Assembly: GCA_020634455.1 (NCBI GenBank)
Contig: JACKBQ010000002.1
Coordinates: forward strand, 62,001-126,000
DNA length: 64,000 nucleotides
Source of the DNA: Ardenticatenaceae bacterium
GTDB taxonomy: Bacteria > Chloroflexota > Anaerolineae > Promineifilales > Promineifilaceae
Direction: 5' to 3'
Shown in pieces: positions 7,395 through 15,560 of this stretch. Below the pieces are notes generated by a model, which saw nothing but the letters and a program-made list of their open reading frames with translations, was not told the DNA's origin and did not search any database. Position 1 is the stretch's first letter; every line of letters starts with the position of its first letter. A program made the translations under genes and the position numbers.

Positions 7395-8371
7395 GAGAGG
7401 TTTAAAAATTCTCGGTACCAGGCCATTGTTTCGGCGAGGCCGCTTTCTAGCGTGTATTGCGGTTCCCAGCCCAGCATTTTGCCTGCCTTGTCTGAATTGA
7501 GGTATTGGTCCTGGATTTCGTTTTCTACCTCGTCCAGGATGATCGGTTCCAGGTTGGGGTGGTCGGAGACGCGAATGATGGTTTGCACCACGTCCAGCGC
7601 GGTTTCCGGGTGGCCCATGCCAAAGTTGAACGCCTCGCCGCGCAGCTCTGGCTTGCCGATTTGCTCGGCGGCCATCAAGTAGCCGCGCACGGCGTCCTTG
7701 ACGTAGACAAAATCTCGCTTGAACGTGCCGTCTGAACGAATAATCGGCCGTTCGCCTAGCAGCACGCTGCGAATGGTGCCGGGCAGGATGCGGTTCCAGT
7801 TCAAATCGCCGCCACCGTACAGGTTGGCGCAGCGGGTAACAATGACGGGCAGCCCGTAGCTGTGGGCGTAGCTTTGCGAAATGAGGTCGGCGCAGCTTTT
7901 GGAGACGTCGTAGGGATGGCGACCTTGCAGCGGGGCGGCTTCGTGGTAGGGTAGTTCCGGTTGGTCGCCGTACGCTTTGTCGCTGCTGGCGATGATGACG
8001 CCTTCGATGGTGGGGTTACGCCGGGCGGCTTCCAGCAGCAGATAAGTGCCGCGAATGTTCGTCTCGAAGGTGGAAAGCGGCGCACGGTTGGCAATGGTGA
8101 CGATGGTTTGGGCGGCCAGATGGAAAACGATTTCGATTTCGTATTCGGCCAGGGTGCGTTCCAGCAAATCATAGTTGCACAGATCGCCACGCACGACGGT
8201 AATGCGCTCAATCATGCCGGAGCGGACGAGGTGGGATTGCGGCACATGGTCGCGAATCAGCCCCACCACGTCGGCCCCCATGTTCAGGAGCGAGTTGGTG
8301 AGCCAGGAGCCAAGCAAACCGGTGCAGCCGGTGATGAATACGCGTTTTCCTTGCCAATAGTTACTGTTCAA
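7391..8371 (-). CDS. CDP-glucose 4,6-dehydratase-like SDR protein
   Basis: A 326-residue extended SDR protein. It begins NYWQGKRVFITGCTGLLGSW, very like RfbG. SSDKAYGD and YDVSK carry the catalytic Thr/Ser-type and Tyr-Lys positions, and RDFVYVKDAVRGY is the substrate-side signature. The presumed reaction is dehydration of CDP-glucose to CDP-4-keto-6-deoxyglucose. The start codon is TTG with GGAG upstream. Its likely partner, the nucleotidyltransferase, lies directly upstream at 8425-9225, which supports this assignment over GDP- or dTDP-sugar dehydratases. Confidence 0.82.
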   Translation of the reverse strand: MNSNYWQGKRVFITGCTGLLGSWLTNSLLNMGADVVGLIRDHVPQSHLVRSGMIERITVVRGDLCNYDLLERTLAEYEIEIVFHLAAQTIVTIANRAPLSTFETNIRGTYLLLEAARRNPTIEGVIIASSDKAYGDQPELPYHEAAPLQGRHPYDVSKSCADLISQSYAHSYGLPVIVTRCANLYGGGDLNWNRILPGTIRSVLLGERPIIRSDGTFKRDFVYVKDAVRGYLMAAEQIGKPELRGEAFNFGMGHPETALDVVQTIIRVSDHPNLEPIILDEVENEIQDQYLNSDKAGKMLGWEPQYTLESGLAETMAWYREFLNLS

Positions 8372-8390
8372 TGTTCTTCTCCAAAAATGT

Positions 8391-8424
8391 AGATTGGTTC
8401 AATTTTCGAAAATTGAACCAATCT
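8391..8424. repeat. Perfect 34-bp palindrome
   Basis: The half-site AGATTGGTTCAATTTTC is followed at once by its exact complement, giving a loop-free perfect palindrome between two sugar-nucleotide genes. It has no T-tract of terminator type. Only the first few bases of one arm resemble other intergenic repeats in the window. Confidence 0.85.
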
Positions 8425-9225
8425 TTACCAGACCTGCCACGGCCGTTTTTCTTGCCAGGCATCTTTTAACGTGAGCGCATCCTTGAGGGTTTTCATGGAT
8501 TGCCAGTAGCCAGTGTGTTGGTAAAGCATCAGCTGCTGCTGCTGGGCCAGTTGGGGCAAAATATCGCGCTCCAAATCCAGCGTTTCCCGAAAATCAGCGT
8601 GGATGAGGTCGAGTACGGCCGTTTCAAACAGCATAAATCCGCCATTGACCCAATAAGGCAGCTCTGGCTTCTCGATGAATTGTGTAATGTGCCCGGCCTC
8701 GTCTGCTTCAACCTGGCCGTACTGCGAGCGAAATTTGATGCCCGTGACGGTGGCCATTTGCCCATGTTGGGCATGAAACTGGATGAGCTCGTCCAGATTG
8801 ATGTTGGCCACGGCTTCCCCGTACGCCACAAAAAAACGATCACTGTCCAAATAGTTGGCCACCTTCGCCAGCCGGGCGGCCCGTTCGGTTTCCAGGCCCG
8901 TGTCCACCATCGTCACTTCCCAGGGGGGATGCTCGTATTCGCCGCTGAAGGTGACCAGGGGATGGCTGTTGCCGCTGGATGGGTCCGCCAGTTGGATGGT
9001 GACGTCGCGGGTCATCGCCTCATACTCTAAAAAGTAGCGGCGTACCTGGTCGGCCTGGTGCCCCAGCGCCAAAACAAAGCGATTGTGCCCATACGCCGAA
9101 AAAATGCGCATGACGTGCCACAGCAACGGCCGTCCGCCAATGTCGATTAGTTCCTTCTTGGTGAGCGTATTGCCCATGCGCGTGCCTTGTCCGCCGCACA
9201 TGATGACGACTGGGATTCCTGACAT
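8425..9225 (-). CDS. Glucose-1-phosphate cytidylyltransferase-like nucleotidyltransferase
   Basis: A 266-residue sugar nucleotidyltransferase. Residues 7-19 are VIMCGGQGTRMGN followed by TKKELIDIGGRP, the nucleotide-binding loop and lysine of this family. VNGGFMLFE is the sugar-binding segment seen in RfbF-type enzymes, and YWQSMKTLKDAL near the end matches the RfbF C-terminus. It should convert glucose-1-phosphate and CTP to CDP-glucose, feeding the dehydratase downstream. The AYGEAV segment replaces the more usual YGDG(V/L), so the metal-binding Asp region differs and activity is worth testing. Confidence 0.8.
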   Translation of the reverse strand: MSGIPVVIMCGGQGTRMGNTLTKKELIDIGGRPLLWHVMRIFSAYGHNRFVLALGHQADQVRRYFLEYEAMTRDVTIQLADPSSGNSHPLVTFSGEYEHPPWEVTMVDTGLETERAARLAKVANYLDSDRFFVAYGEAVANINLDELIQFHAQHGQMATVTGIKFRSQYGQVEADEAGHITQFIEKPELPYWVNGGFMLFETAVLDLIHADFRETLDLERDILPQLAQQQQLMLYQHTGYWQSMKTLKDALTLKDAWQEKRPWQVW

Positions 9226-9228
9226 TTC

Positions 9229-9304
9229 GGTGATCGGTAATCCGTAATCGGTAATCCGTAATCGGTGCTTAACCCACCGATTACCGTTAACCGTTTACCG
9301 ATTA
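9229..9304. repeat. Seven-base periodic repeat tract
   Basis: Units such as CGGTAAT and CCGTAAT alternate in 7-base steps, followed by an inverted part built on ACCGATTACCG. The tract lies between two minus-strand genes, and mtnA's last codons and stop are inside it. Similar tracts lie at 6354, 50520, 53789 and elsewhere. Confidence 0.82.
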
Positions 9305-10365
9305 CCGTCCTTCTCCTTATTCTGCTCTGACTCCACCGCTTGCCGCAAATTCTTCACAAATGGTGGATAAACAATGCCCGCCTCGGTGACGATGCCGGTG
9401 ACATAGCGGTGGGGCGTCACGTCGAAGGCGGGGTTGCGGGCGGTGATGCCTGCTGGGGCGATTGATTTGCCGAAAACTTCCAGCACTTCCTCGTCGCCGC
9501 GCTCTTCAATTGGGATGAGATCGCCGTGCTCTAGCTCCAAATCCACCGTGCTGGTAGGCACGACGGGGTAGAACGGGATGCCGTTTTCTTTGGCGACCAC
9601 GGCTAGCTTGTAGGTGCCGATTTTGTTCGCCACATCGCCGTTTGCGGCCGTTCGGTCGGAGCCAACCAGCACAATGTTCACCTGCCCGGTGCGCATAAAA
9701 TGCCCGGCGGCGTTGTCGGCAATCAGGTCAAAAGGAATGCCGCGCTGGTGCAGTTCCCAAGCGGTGAGGCGCGCGCCTTGCAGCCGGGGGCGCGTCTCAT
9801 CTACCAAAACGTGAATCTTTTTGCCTTGCTCATGCGCCGCAAACACGACGCCCAGCGCCGTGCCCCAATCCACCGTGGCCAGTGCGCCGGTGTTGCAATG
9901 GTGCAAAATCGTGTCGCCGTCGCTGATCAGTTCCGCGCCGTTGTAGGCCATGCGCTTGTTGAGGGCTACATCCTCATCCGCCAACTTTTGCGCTTCGGCC
10001 AGGATGGCGTCGCGCACGCCGTCTACGCTGGCCAATTCCTCGTTAGCAGCGACGCGCAGCATGCGGCGAACACCCCAGGCCAGGTTTACGGCCGTTGGTC
10101 GCGCGGCGTTGAGGTGGGAAGCGGCCGTTTCTAAATCACGCAGCAACGTTAGCCGATCGGCGGCGCTGGATTGCCGGGCCGCCAGCGCCATGCCAAAGGC
10201 TGCGGCCGCGCCGATGGCCGGTGCGCCGCGCACGTACATCTCTTTGATGGCGCGGGACACTTCCTTGTAGTCGGTAAACTCGGCGATGACGAGTTCCCAG
10301 GGCAGCTGCCGCTGGTCAATCATCTTGGTGCTGTGGGTCTCGTAGTCCCAAAAAACGGTTCTCAT
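9295..10365 (-). CDS. mtnA: S-methyl-5-thioribose-1-phosphate isomerase
   Basis: Isomerises methylthioribose-1-phosphate to the ribulose form in methionine salvage. About 356 residues, normal for the family. MYVRGAPAIGAAAAFGMAL, HHCNTGALAT (catalytic Cys), LVDETRPRLQGARLTAWEL and GSDRTAANGDVANKIGT (catalytic Asp) are all intact. ATG at 10365 was chosen because GAGGTG lies 5-8 bases upstream; that GTG is an alternative start. The C-terminal DGNR and stop are encoded by the seven-base repeat tract, so the tail is probably not conserved. A distant aIF2B-alpha paralogue is unlikely given these exact signatures. Confidence 0.95.
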   Translation of the reverse strand: MRTVFWDYETHSTKMIDQRQLPWELVIAEFTDYKEVSRAIKEMYVRGAPAIGAAAAFGMALAARQSSAADRLTLLRDLETAASHLNAARPTAVNLAWGVRRMLRVAANEELASVDGVRDAILAEAQKLADEDVALNKRMAYNGAELISDGDTILHHCNTGALATVDWGTALGVVFAAHEQGKKIHVLVDETRPRLQGARLTAWELHQRGIPFDLIADNAAGHFMRTGQVNIVLVGSDRTAANGDVANKIGTYKLAVVAKENGIPFYPVVPTSTVDLELEHGDLIPIEERGDEEVLEVFGKSIAPAGITARNPAFDVTPHRYVTGIVTEAGIVYPPFVKNLRQAVESEQNKEKDGNR

Positions 10366-10458
10366 GTTCACCTCAAAACGGTGCGTAAATGGTAATTGCC
10401 AATTTCGGGCGAGATCATAACACAGCCGGGGGGGGACTGCCAGATAGGAAATTGCTTC

Positions 10459-10488
10459 TTGACACCTGTAGGGCGGTTAGGTTATATT
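10459..10488 (+). promoter_or_regulatory. Promoter of the GntR-family gene
   Basis: TTGACA (10459-10464), an 18-base spacer, then TATATT (10483-10488). The expected transcript start falls within the adjoining palindrome. Confidence 0.7.
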
Positions 10489-10510
10489 ATGACTGGTTAT
10501 AACCAGTCAT
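10489..10510 (+). promoter_or_regulatory. Perfect 22-bp palindromic operator
   Basis: The half-site is ATGACTGGTTA, directly followed by its exact complement. The core CTGGTTATAACCAG resembles operators of HutC-type GntR regulators. It begins right after the -10 box, so a bound dimer would block initiation. The likely ligand is the regulator encoded just downstream (autorepression). Confidence 0.75.
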
Positions 10511-10523
10511 GAGCGAGTGTGAA

Positions 10524-11237
10524 ATGAAACTAGATAAAGACAGTCCTATACCGTTATACATCCAATTTAAGGAGCATTTACTGGCAAAGATTGAGTCAGG
10601 TGAATGGCTTCCCAAGCAAAAATTGCCCTCGGAACGAGCCTTATGCGATCAATATGACATTAGCCGGATTACAGTGCGAGAGGCAATTAAAGAATTAGTG
10701 CGGGACGGCCTCGTGGAAAGTGTACCAGGCAAAGGCAGCTTTGTTCGATTGAAGAGTGTCGCTGAATTTAAGCCAATCAACAGTTTTACGGTAACAACAC
10801 AAATGCAAGGCCAGGCACCCGGTAGCCTCTTAATCAATCAGGAAATTATCTATGCGGCATCTGGTTTGGTGCGTGAGCTAGAAATACCCTTGAACACGAA
10901 AGTGCTCATGATCAATCGAGTTCGTTTCGCTGATAATGAACCGCGTGTGATCCAAAAAGCGTTTATTCCTTTGTCTCATTGCGCTAATCTGCTAGAGCAT
11001 GATTTTGAGAAAGAGTCGTTGCATCAGGTACTGGAAGAGGACTGTCAGCTTATTTTGGCTAGGGTAAAATGTTCTTTTGAGGCTCGTCTGGCGGATGAAG
11101 CTGAAGAGAAGCTGTTGAATTTGCCTTCGCCAGCCGCTGTGTTGGTAATGCGACAAACAAACTATCTGGCCAACGGCCGTCCCATCGAATATTGCCGTTC
11201 TGTATATCGTGCAAACGAGCGGTTTTATTTGGGTTAA
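10524..11237 (+). CDS. GntR-family transcriptional regulator, HutC type
   Basis: About 237 residues. An N-terminal winged helix follows the classic pattern: SPIPLYIQF, LPSERALCDQYDISRITVREA, and GLVESVPGKGSFV as the wing. The UTRA effector domain fills the rest, with VLMINRVRFADNEP and LVMRQTNYLANGRPIEY. The ATG at 10524 (MKLDKDSP) fits the family start; an in-frame ATG at 10509 lies inside the operator. UTRA ligands are usually sugars, amino sugars or other small metabolites; the ligand here is unknown. Two secreted proteins lie downstream and are possible targets. Confidence 0.9.
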   Translation: MKLDKDSPIPLYIQFKEHLLAKIESGEWLPKQKLPSERALCDQYDISRITVREAIKELVRDGLVESVPGKGSFVRLKSVAEFKPINSFTVTTQMQGQAPGSLLINQEIIYAASGLVRELEIPLNTKVLMINRVRFADNEPRVIQKAFIPLSHCANLLEHDFEKESLHQVLEEDCQLILARVKCSFEARLADEAEEKLLNLPSPAAVLVMRQTNYLANGRPIEYCRSVYRANERFYLG

Positions 11238-11371
11238 CGTTTCAATTTGTTGTGTCCAATTGCATAGCTTTACTTGGTTGGCTGCCAGGCCAGCTTAAGG
11301 CAAGGGGCAACTGTTAAGGTAATTGTCTTTTGTTCAACGCGCCACTTTTTACCTTACGAGGAGAGGGGAAA

Positions 11372-13150
11372 ATGTTGTCTAATAAAAATGATGGTTGGTG
11401 GCGGTACGGCCGTATCTTCCTGGCGCTGTTATTTGGATTGTGGGCAATTACGGTGACCTTCAATGCATTTGCATGGGGGTATTTGCCAGAAAGTAGTTTA
11501 GGGGGTGTTAACGTTCGTTATGTTTCGCCCTCTGGGCAGGATTTGGCCAATAGCTGCACCAATCTGGCAAACCCATGTGCAACTTTGCAACGGGCCGTGG
11601 ATGTTGCCTTGGCGGGTGATGAGATTCGTTTGGCTGAGGGAACCTACGGCGATGTATCAACCTTCAATGGGTTGGATCAAATTGCCTATATTGACACCTC
11701 GCTAACGATACGTGGTGGCTACACTGCCACAGATTTTGACCACAGCCATCCTCAAACTCAAACCACAATCTTGGATGCGCAAACTTTAGGACGGGGTTTG
11801 GTGATTACGGGGTCGGTAACGGCCGTTATCGAAAACCTAACCATCCAAAATGGAGATGCGGCAGGCCAGGGTGGCGCAATAGACACCTTTGGTTGTAATG
11901 ATGCGGGTGGTGGCATTTTTGCCCAAAATGCTCAAATTTCGTTGATTAATAATGTTGTGCGAGACAATATTGCCTGTGATGGCGGTGGTATTTACATTGT
12001 GAATAGCCCCAAAGCAATATTGCATGGGAATCACATTAGTGCCAATCAGGCATATGATTATGGCGGTGGGTTTGGGCTCATCGGCAGTAACTCGGCCGCA
12101 GTTGTAGAGAATCAAATATTTCAAAACTTGGCGGATGAAATTGGGGCAGGGACGGGGCAGAAGCATTGTGGCGGTGGCCAAATTAATAACAGCACGGATG
12201 TCCAGGTAGAGGGCAATACTATCTACGAAAACGTTGCTGCGAATAGTGGGGGAGGCCTTTGTTTGAGTTTTGCTCACAGTGCCCGCGTACAAAACAATCT
12301 CGTCTACAACAATTTTCGTAAAGGCGGTTTTGAAGGAAATGGCGCAGGTATCTCCATATACGCCAGCAATTCTGTGCTAGTTGTGGCCAATATGATTTAT
12401 GGGAATGGCAGCCAGCTTGTTACGGATATGGGGACTTTACGCGGGGGCGGAATTTACGCTGAGGCTTCTAACAATTTGTTGTTTGCTCAGAACCAAATCT
12501 ACGACAATTTGGCTACGTTGGGGGGCGGTTTCTATTTGGATAGCTGCCAAATGGCCGAATTTCAAGCCAATATTATTCGTAATAATTTTGCCAAGGATAT
12601 GCCAGACAGAGATGAAGGGTTTGGTGGAGGTATTTTTGCAACAGGTACCGATTTTGTGGCGACAAACAGTGTCATCATTGACAATGTGGCGGATATAGCT
12701 TCTTCTGGCAGTGGGGTTCATTTGCAATCAAGTGAGGGGATGTTTTGGCACCCTACTATTGCACGCAACAATTCGATTACGGGTACGGCCGTTTTCCTCT
12801 CTGACACCCTCTCAACTGTAACCATTACCAATGCCATCGTTGTTAGCCACAGCGTGGGTATTGATGCTTCCACTGGCGGAACGGCAACTGTTTCACATGT
12901 GCTTTGGTATGCTAACAACCAAAATACAGTTGGTACAGAATCGGTGACCGAGGCAATAACGGCCGATCCCCAATTTGCCGCTGACGGGTTTCATCTAACC
13001 TTGAATTCTCCCGCCTTGAACCAAGCCACTATATCTAATGTTTTGACAGACATTGATGGAGAGCTGCGACCTGCTTATCCTTTCTTACCAGACCTGGGTG
13101 CCGATGAGAGGCATTACTTTGTGTATTTTCCTTTCATCGCCAAACCCTAA
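11372..13150 (+). CDS. Secreted right-handed parallel beta-helix protein
   Basis: 592 residues. The start at 11372 was chosen for the strong GAGGAGAGGGG just upstream. The N-terminus has basic residues and a hydrophobic segment (RIFLALLFGLWAITVTF), a signal peptide or anchor. Beyond it, NVRYVSPSGQD and PCATLQRAVD begin a DUF1565/Pel-like domain. Many G-G-G-I-Y/F and N-x-I-x-x-N turns follow, as in beta-helix carbohydrate-active or adhesin proteins. The tail ends YFPFIAKP, similar to the tail of the next protein. Substrate unknown. It lies 134 bases after the GntR gene and 24 bases before the next secreted protein. Confidence 0.83.
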   Translation: MLSNKNDGWWRYGRIFLALLFGLWAITVTFNAFAWGYLPESSLGGVNVRYVSPSGQDLANSCTNLANPCATLQRAVDVALAGDEIRLAEGTYGDVSTFNGLDQIAYIDTSLTIRGGYTATDFDHSHPQTQTTILDAQTLGRGLVITGSVTAVIENLTIQNGDAAGQGGAIDTFGCNDAGGGIFAQNAQISLINNVVRDNIACDGGGIYIVNSPKAILHGNHISANQAYDYGGGFGLIGSNSAAVVENQIFQNLADEIGAGTGQKHCGGGQINNSTDVQVEGNTIYENVAANSGGGLCLSFAHSARVQNNLVYNNFRKGGFEGNGAGISIYASNSVLVVANMIYGNGSQLVTDMGTLRGGGIYAEASNNLLFAQNQIYDNLATLGGGFYLDSCQMAEFQANIIRNNFAKDMPDRDEGFGGGIFATGTDFVATNSVIIDNVADIASSGSGVHLQSSEGMFWHPTIARNNSITGTAVFLSDTLSTVTITNAIVVSHSVGIDASTGGTATVSHVLWYANNQNTVGTESVTEAITADPQFAADGFHLTLNSPALNQATISNVLTDIDGELRPAYPFLPDLGADERHYFVYFPFIAKP

Positions 13151-13174
13151 TATTGTTGATTTTGGGAGGTTATC

Positions 13175-14839
13175 ATGAAAGTACCATTAGTTCGTCGTCT
13201 CCTTATTTTATTAGCGATCTCTCTTGGTATTGGTTTGCTGTTTACTAGTTTGGCGTTAGCAAACAAGCGTGGAATTAACAGCGTGAGTGCCGATACAAGG
13301 GCCACGCTACAAATTGATTTGCTCTCTTGGGAGGGAACAGAAAATCCATTTTGGTTTACCTTCAGGGTGTTTGATGCAACACCCAATACGACCTACACCG
13401 TCACCACCATTCACCATACTGATATTCCTTACCCGCAAGCGACGTTTACCGTGACGACAGATGCGGCGGGGCTGGCGTCTGGCCGGGTGTGGAGTGCGTG
13501 TATGTATAACGATGTGTTTACCGGAACGGTGCGGACGAGTTTGGGGCTAAATGGGTCGGAAACGGCCGTTTCCCCCGATCTAGACTGTCTCAATTTGTCA
13601 GGTGTCGTTAATTTTGGCTCCAACCTCGCCGGCGATCCGGCAGAAATATCCTGGATTTATAAGCCGGGCACAGGAGCTATTGAAATTTGGCTGGATGATC
13701 GAGACGGCCGTTCCAATTTAACTGGTAGCGCACGTGTCCTCTCCGCTCAAGGGTATGACAGTGGTGATTTGGCGATGAGTAGTGGAGGAAACGGCCGTTA
13801 CACCCTCACCTGGGCACCCCCCACCACGCCCGACCCGCTTTATCGTGTTCAGTTAACCCTGGATGATACCAGCGGCGGACACAACGGCATTGATGTGTTC
13901 CTCAAAATGAACGGCCGCTCCGCCTGGATTTGGGGTGCCGCCAATGAATCAGGCAATCCAGAAATTTGGGCCTTGCTCACCAATGGCGACTTCAACGGCA
14001 ATGGCTTGGACGACCGAGATGAATTGCTGGCATTTTTTGACTCGCCACACGGCGATGAATCGGCTTACGCCTCGACCGCTTACCTCTCCGTTTATCCATA
14101 CATTAACCCAACAGGCTATACCGAAGCAGCAGCTTTTCAAGAGTTTCTGATGGTGGCTCATCAAAATGGGCTAAAAGTTGAAGCGCTCACGGGTACGTTT
14201 GAATGGGTCAATTCAGACGAAAAGTTACAGGAAGGTAAAGATACCTGTGATTTTATTCTTGCTTTCAATCAAGCTGGGGCAACGGCCGTTACCCGCTTCG
14301 ATGGCATCCATTTAGACGTTGAACATGATGTTTGGGAAGAAGAAAATCGTTGGGATCGCTTCCTGGAACTGCTCACCTATTGCCGCGCCGCCATTGATGA
14401 TTACAACCAAACCCATGAGCCAATCATTCTCAATGCAGACATTCCGCCACGTTTTTTAACCGGGCCACACAACAGCGGGGCGGTCTTATCCAATTGGGAT
14501 GTCATGGAAAAGCTGGATGTGCTGACATTGATGGATTATCGAGATTATGCCGATGTGCGCTGGGACGGCCGTACGGATGGCATTCTACACTACGCCGAAG
14601 GATTCATAAACGATGGCAATGCCTTAGGTGTCCCTATCATCATTGGTCTGGAGCTAACGCCAAACGAAAATAATCATGTAACCTTCCATGAGGAATGTAC
14701 GCCTTACCTGGAGCAAGAGTTGGAAACGGCCGCTCTGGCTTTAAGTTCCAACTGGGCCTTCCAGGGGTTTGCCCTGCACGATTTTGCCTGGTGGCGGATG
14801 AATCAGTGCAAATCATATTTGCCAATGATCGTTCGGTAA
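13175..14839 (+). CDS. Secreted protein with TIM-barrel glycosidase-like domain
   Basis: 554 residues. ATG follows GGGAGG. Residues 1-32 form a signal peptide (RRLLILLAISLGIGLLFTSL). The middle looks like one or two beta-sandwich domains. The C-terminal 300 residues resemble a TIM-barrel hydrolase: FDGIHLDVEHDVW has the acidic pattern seen after strand 4 of GH18-like and related barrels, and LDVLTLMDYRDY fits strand 6. The tail ends SYLPMIVR. It is probably co-transcribed with the beta-helix protein and may act on the same polysaccharide, which is an inference. The enzyme class is not certain. Confidence 0.72.
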   Translation: MKVPLVRRLLILLAISLGIGLLFTSLALANKRGINSVSADTRATLQIDLLSWEGTENPFWFTFRVFDATPNTTYTVTTIHHTDIPYPQATFTVTTDAAGLASGRVWSACMYNDVFTGTVRTSLGLNGSETAVSPDLDCLNLSGVVNFGSNLAGDPAEISWIYKPGTGAIEIWLDDRDGRSNLTGSARVLSAQGYDSGDLAMSSGGNGRYTLTWAPPTTPDPLYRVQLTLDDTSGGHNGIDVFLKMNGRSAWIWGAANESGNPEIWALLTNGDFNGNGLDDRDELLAFFDSPHGDESAYASTAYLSVYPYINPTGYTEAAAFQEFLMVAHQNGLKVEALTGTFEWVNSDEKLQEGKDTCDFILAFNQAGATAVTRFDGIHLDVEHDVWEEENRWDRFLELLTYCRAAIDDYNQTHEPIILNADIPPRFLTGPHNSGAVLSNWDVMEKLDVLTLMDYRDYADVRWDGRTDGILHYAEGFINDGNALGVPIIIGLELTPNENNHVTFHEECTPYLEQELETAALALSSNWAFQGFALHDFAWWRMNQCKSYLPMIVR

Positions 14840-14903
14840 TCTGTGCCTGTGGCAGGAGCCGGGGGGAAACGTTGGGGCAGGTCTCAGTCCTGCCCCACTC
14901 AAA

Positions 14904-15236
14904 TTAGGCTAAATGCCGCTGGGCCAGCAGCTGCTGCAAAAACTTGAGCTTGTCGGCCAGGTTGCCTCCAACTTCTAGCTGTACCTTGATGGCGGCAACG
15001 AACAGGTCCAGGTCATGGCTGGCGGCGCGTTGCACCCAGCCATCCAGGGTGGGGAGTAGGGGGGCTTCATTGTCCAGCGCGTCGGCAATTTGTTTGGCGT
15101 CGTCGGCGATGGGTTGGGGTAAATCTTGCGCCAAGATGCCAAACGCCTGGCGCAGGTTGTAGCCGGAGCGCAGCGCCACCTCAAAGTGGCGCATCAGTTC
15201 TGGCAGCTGTTGGTCAATAGTTGTCGTTGCTGACAT
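14904..15236 (-). CDS. Small soluble protein resembling a T2SSF/TadB domain
   Basis: 110 residues without a membrane helix. The pattern SGYNLRQAFGILAQDLPQP, then a Leu/Pro-rich turn, then DLDLFVAAIKVQLEVGGNLA resembles the cytoplasmic helical bundle of type II secretion F/TadB proteins, which normally sit between membrane segments. Here it stands alone. Its ATG overlaps the stop of the RHH gene upstream (TAATG), so the two are translationally coupled. It may be a regulator-partner pair of toxin-antitoxin style, but no toxin motif is visible. Function unknown. Confidence 0.6.
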   Translation of the reverse strand: MSATTTIDQQLPELMRHFEVALRSGYNLRQAFGILAQDLPQPIADDAKQIADALDNEAPLLPTLDGWVQRAASHDLDLFVAAIKVQLEVGGNLADKLKFLQQLLAQRHLA

Positions 15237-15436
15237 TAAAAATTCTCCCGCACTGCGCCCATTTCTTCCAGGCGTTTGCTGTACTCCTCGTACCCAACTT
15301 CCAGCATGAAGATTGTGTTGATGGCTCGCTCAATGACGGGGGTGTTGTGCCGCTGCGGCGGCAAGCCCCACTGCTCGGCCAGGGCGGCAATTTGTCGGGC
15401 AGTTTCATCGGTAATTTGGATGCTGATTTGTTTCAT
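15236..15436 (-). CDS. Ribbon-helix-helix DNA-binding protein
   Basis: 66 residues starting at MKQISIQITDETARQIAAL, a beta strand plus helix typical of RHH/CopG/Arc folds. NTPVIERAINTIFMLEV matches the second helix. ATG at 15436 fits the strand start; an in-frame codon at 15478 adds a non-conserved leader. The promoter just upstream contains a near-palindrome, so self-repression is likely. The gene overlaps the following small gene by one base. Confidence 0.75.
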   Translation of the reverse strand: MKQISIQITDETARQIAALAEQWGLPPQRHNTPVIERAINTIFMLEVGYEEYSKRLEEMGAVRENF

Positions 15437-15442
15437 GTGGAA

Positions 15443-15471
15443 ATAATATACGATTATCGTGTAATAATCAA
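15443..15471 (-). promoter_or_regulatory. Promoter with operator-like site of the RHH gene
   Basis: Read on the minus strand: TTGATT (15466-15471), 17 bases, TATTAT (15443-15448). The spacer holds the near-palindrome ACGATTATCGT (15450-15460), suited to an RHH dimer. Confidence 0.6.
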
Positions 15472-15560
15472 GCACCAATTTTGTGCTTTGCAGGAACGGC
15501 CGTTCACCTTCTGCCTCTATTCACCTTGTCCCTTGCCTCGCAACTCAGTAGAATCGCGCC

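Noticed and set aside
7391..9225. Full O-antigen or capsule cluster
   Set aside because: Only three sugar-nucleotide genes are seen; no glycosyltransferase, flippase or polymerase next to them.
9229..9304. Repeat tract considered as a CRISPR array
   Set aside because: Units are 7 bases and degenerate; no spacers of constant length and no cas genes.
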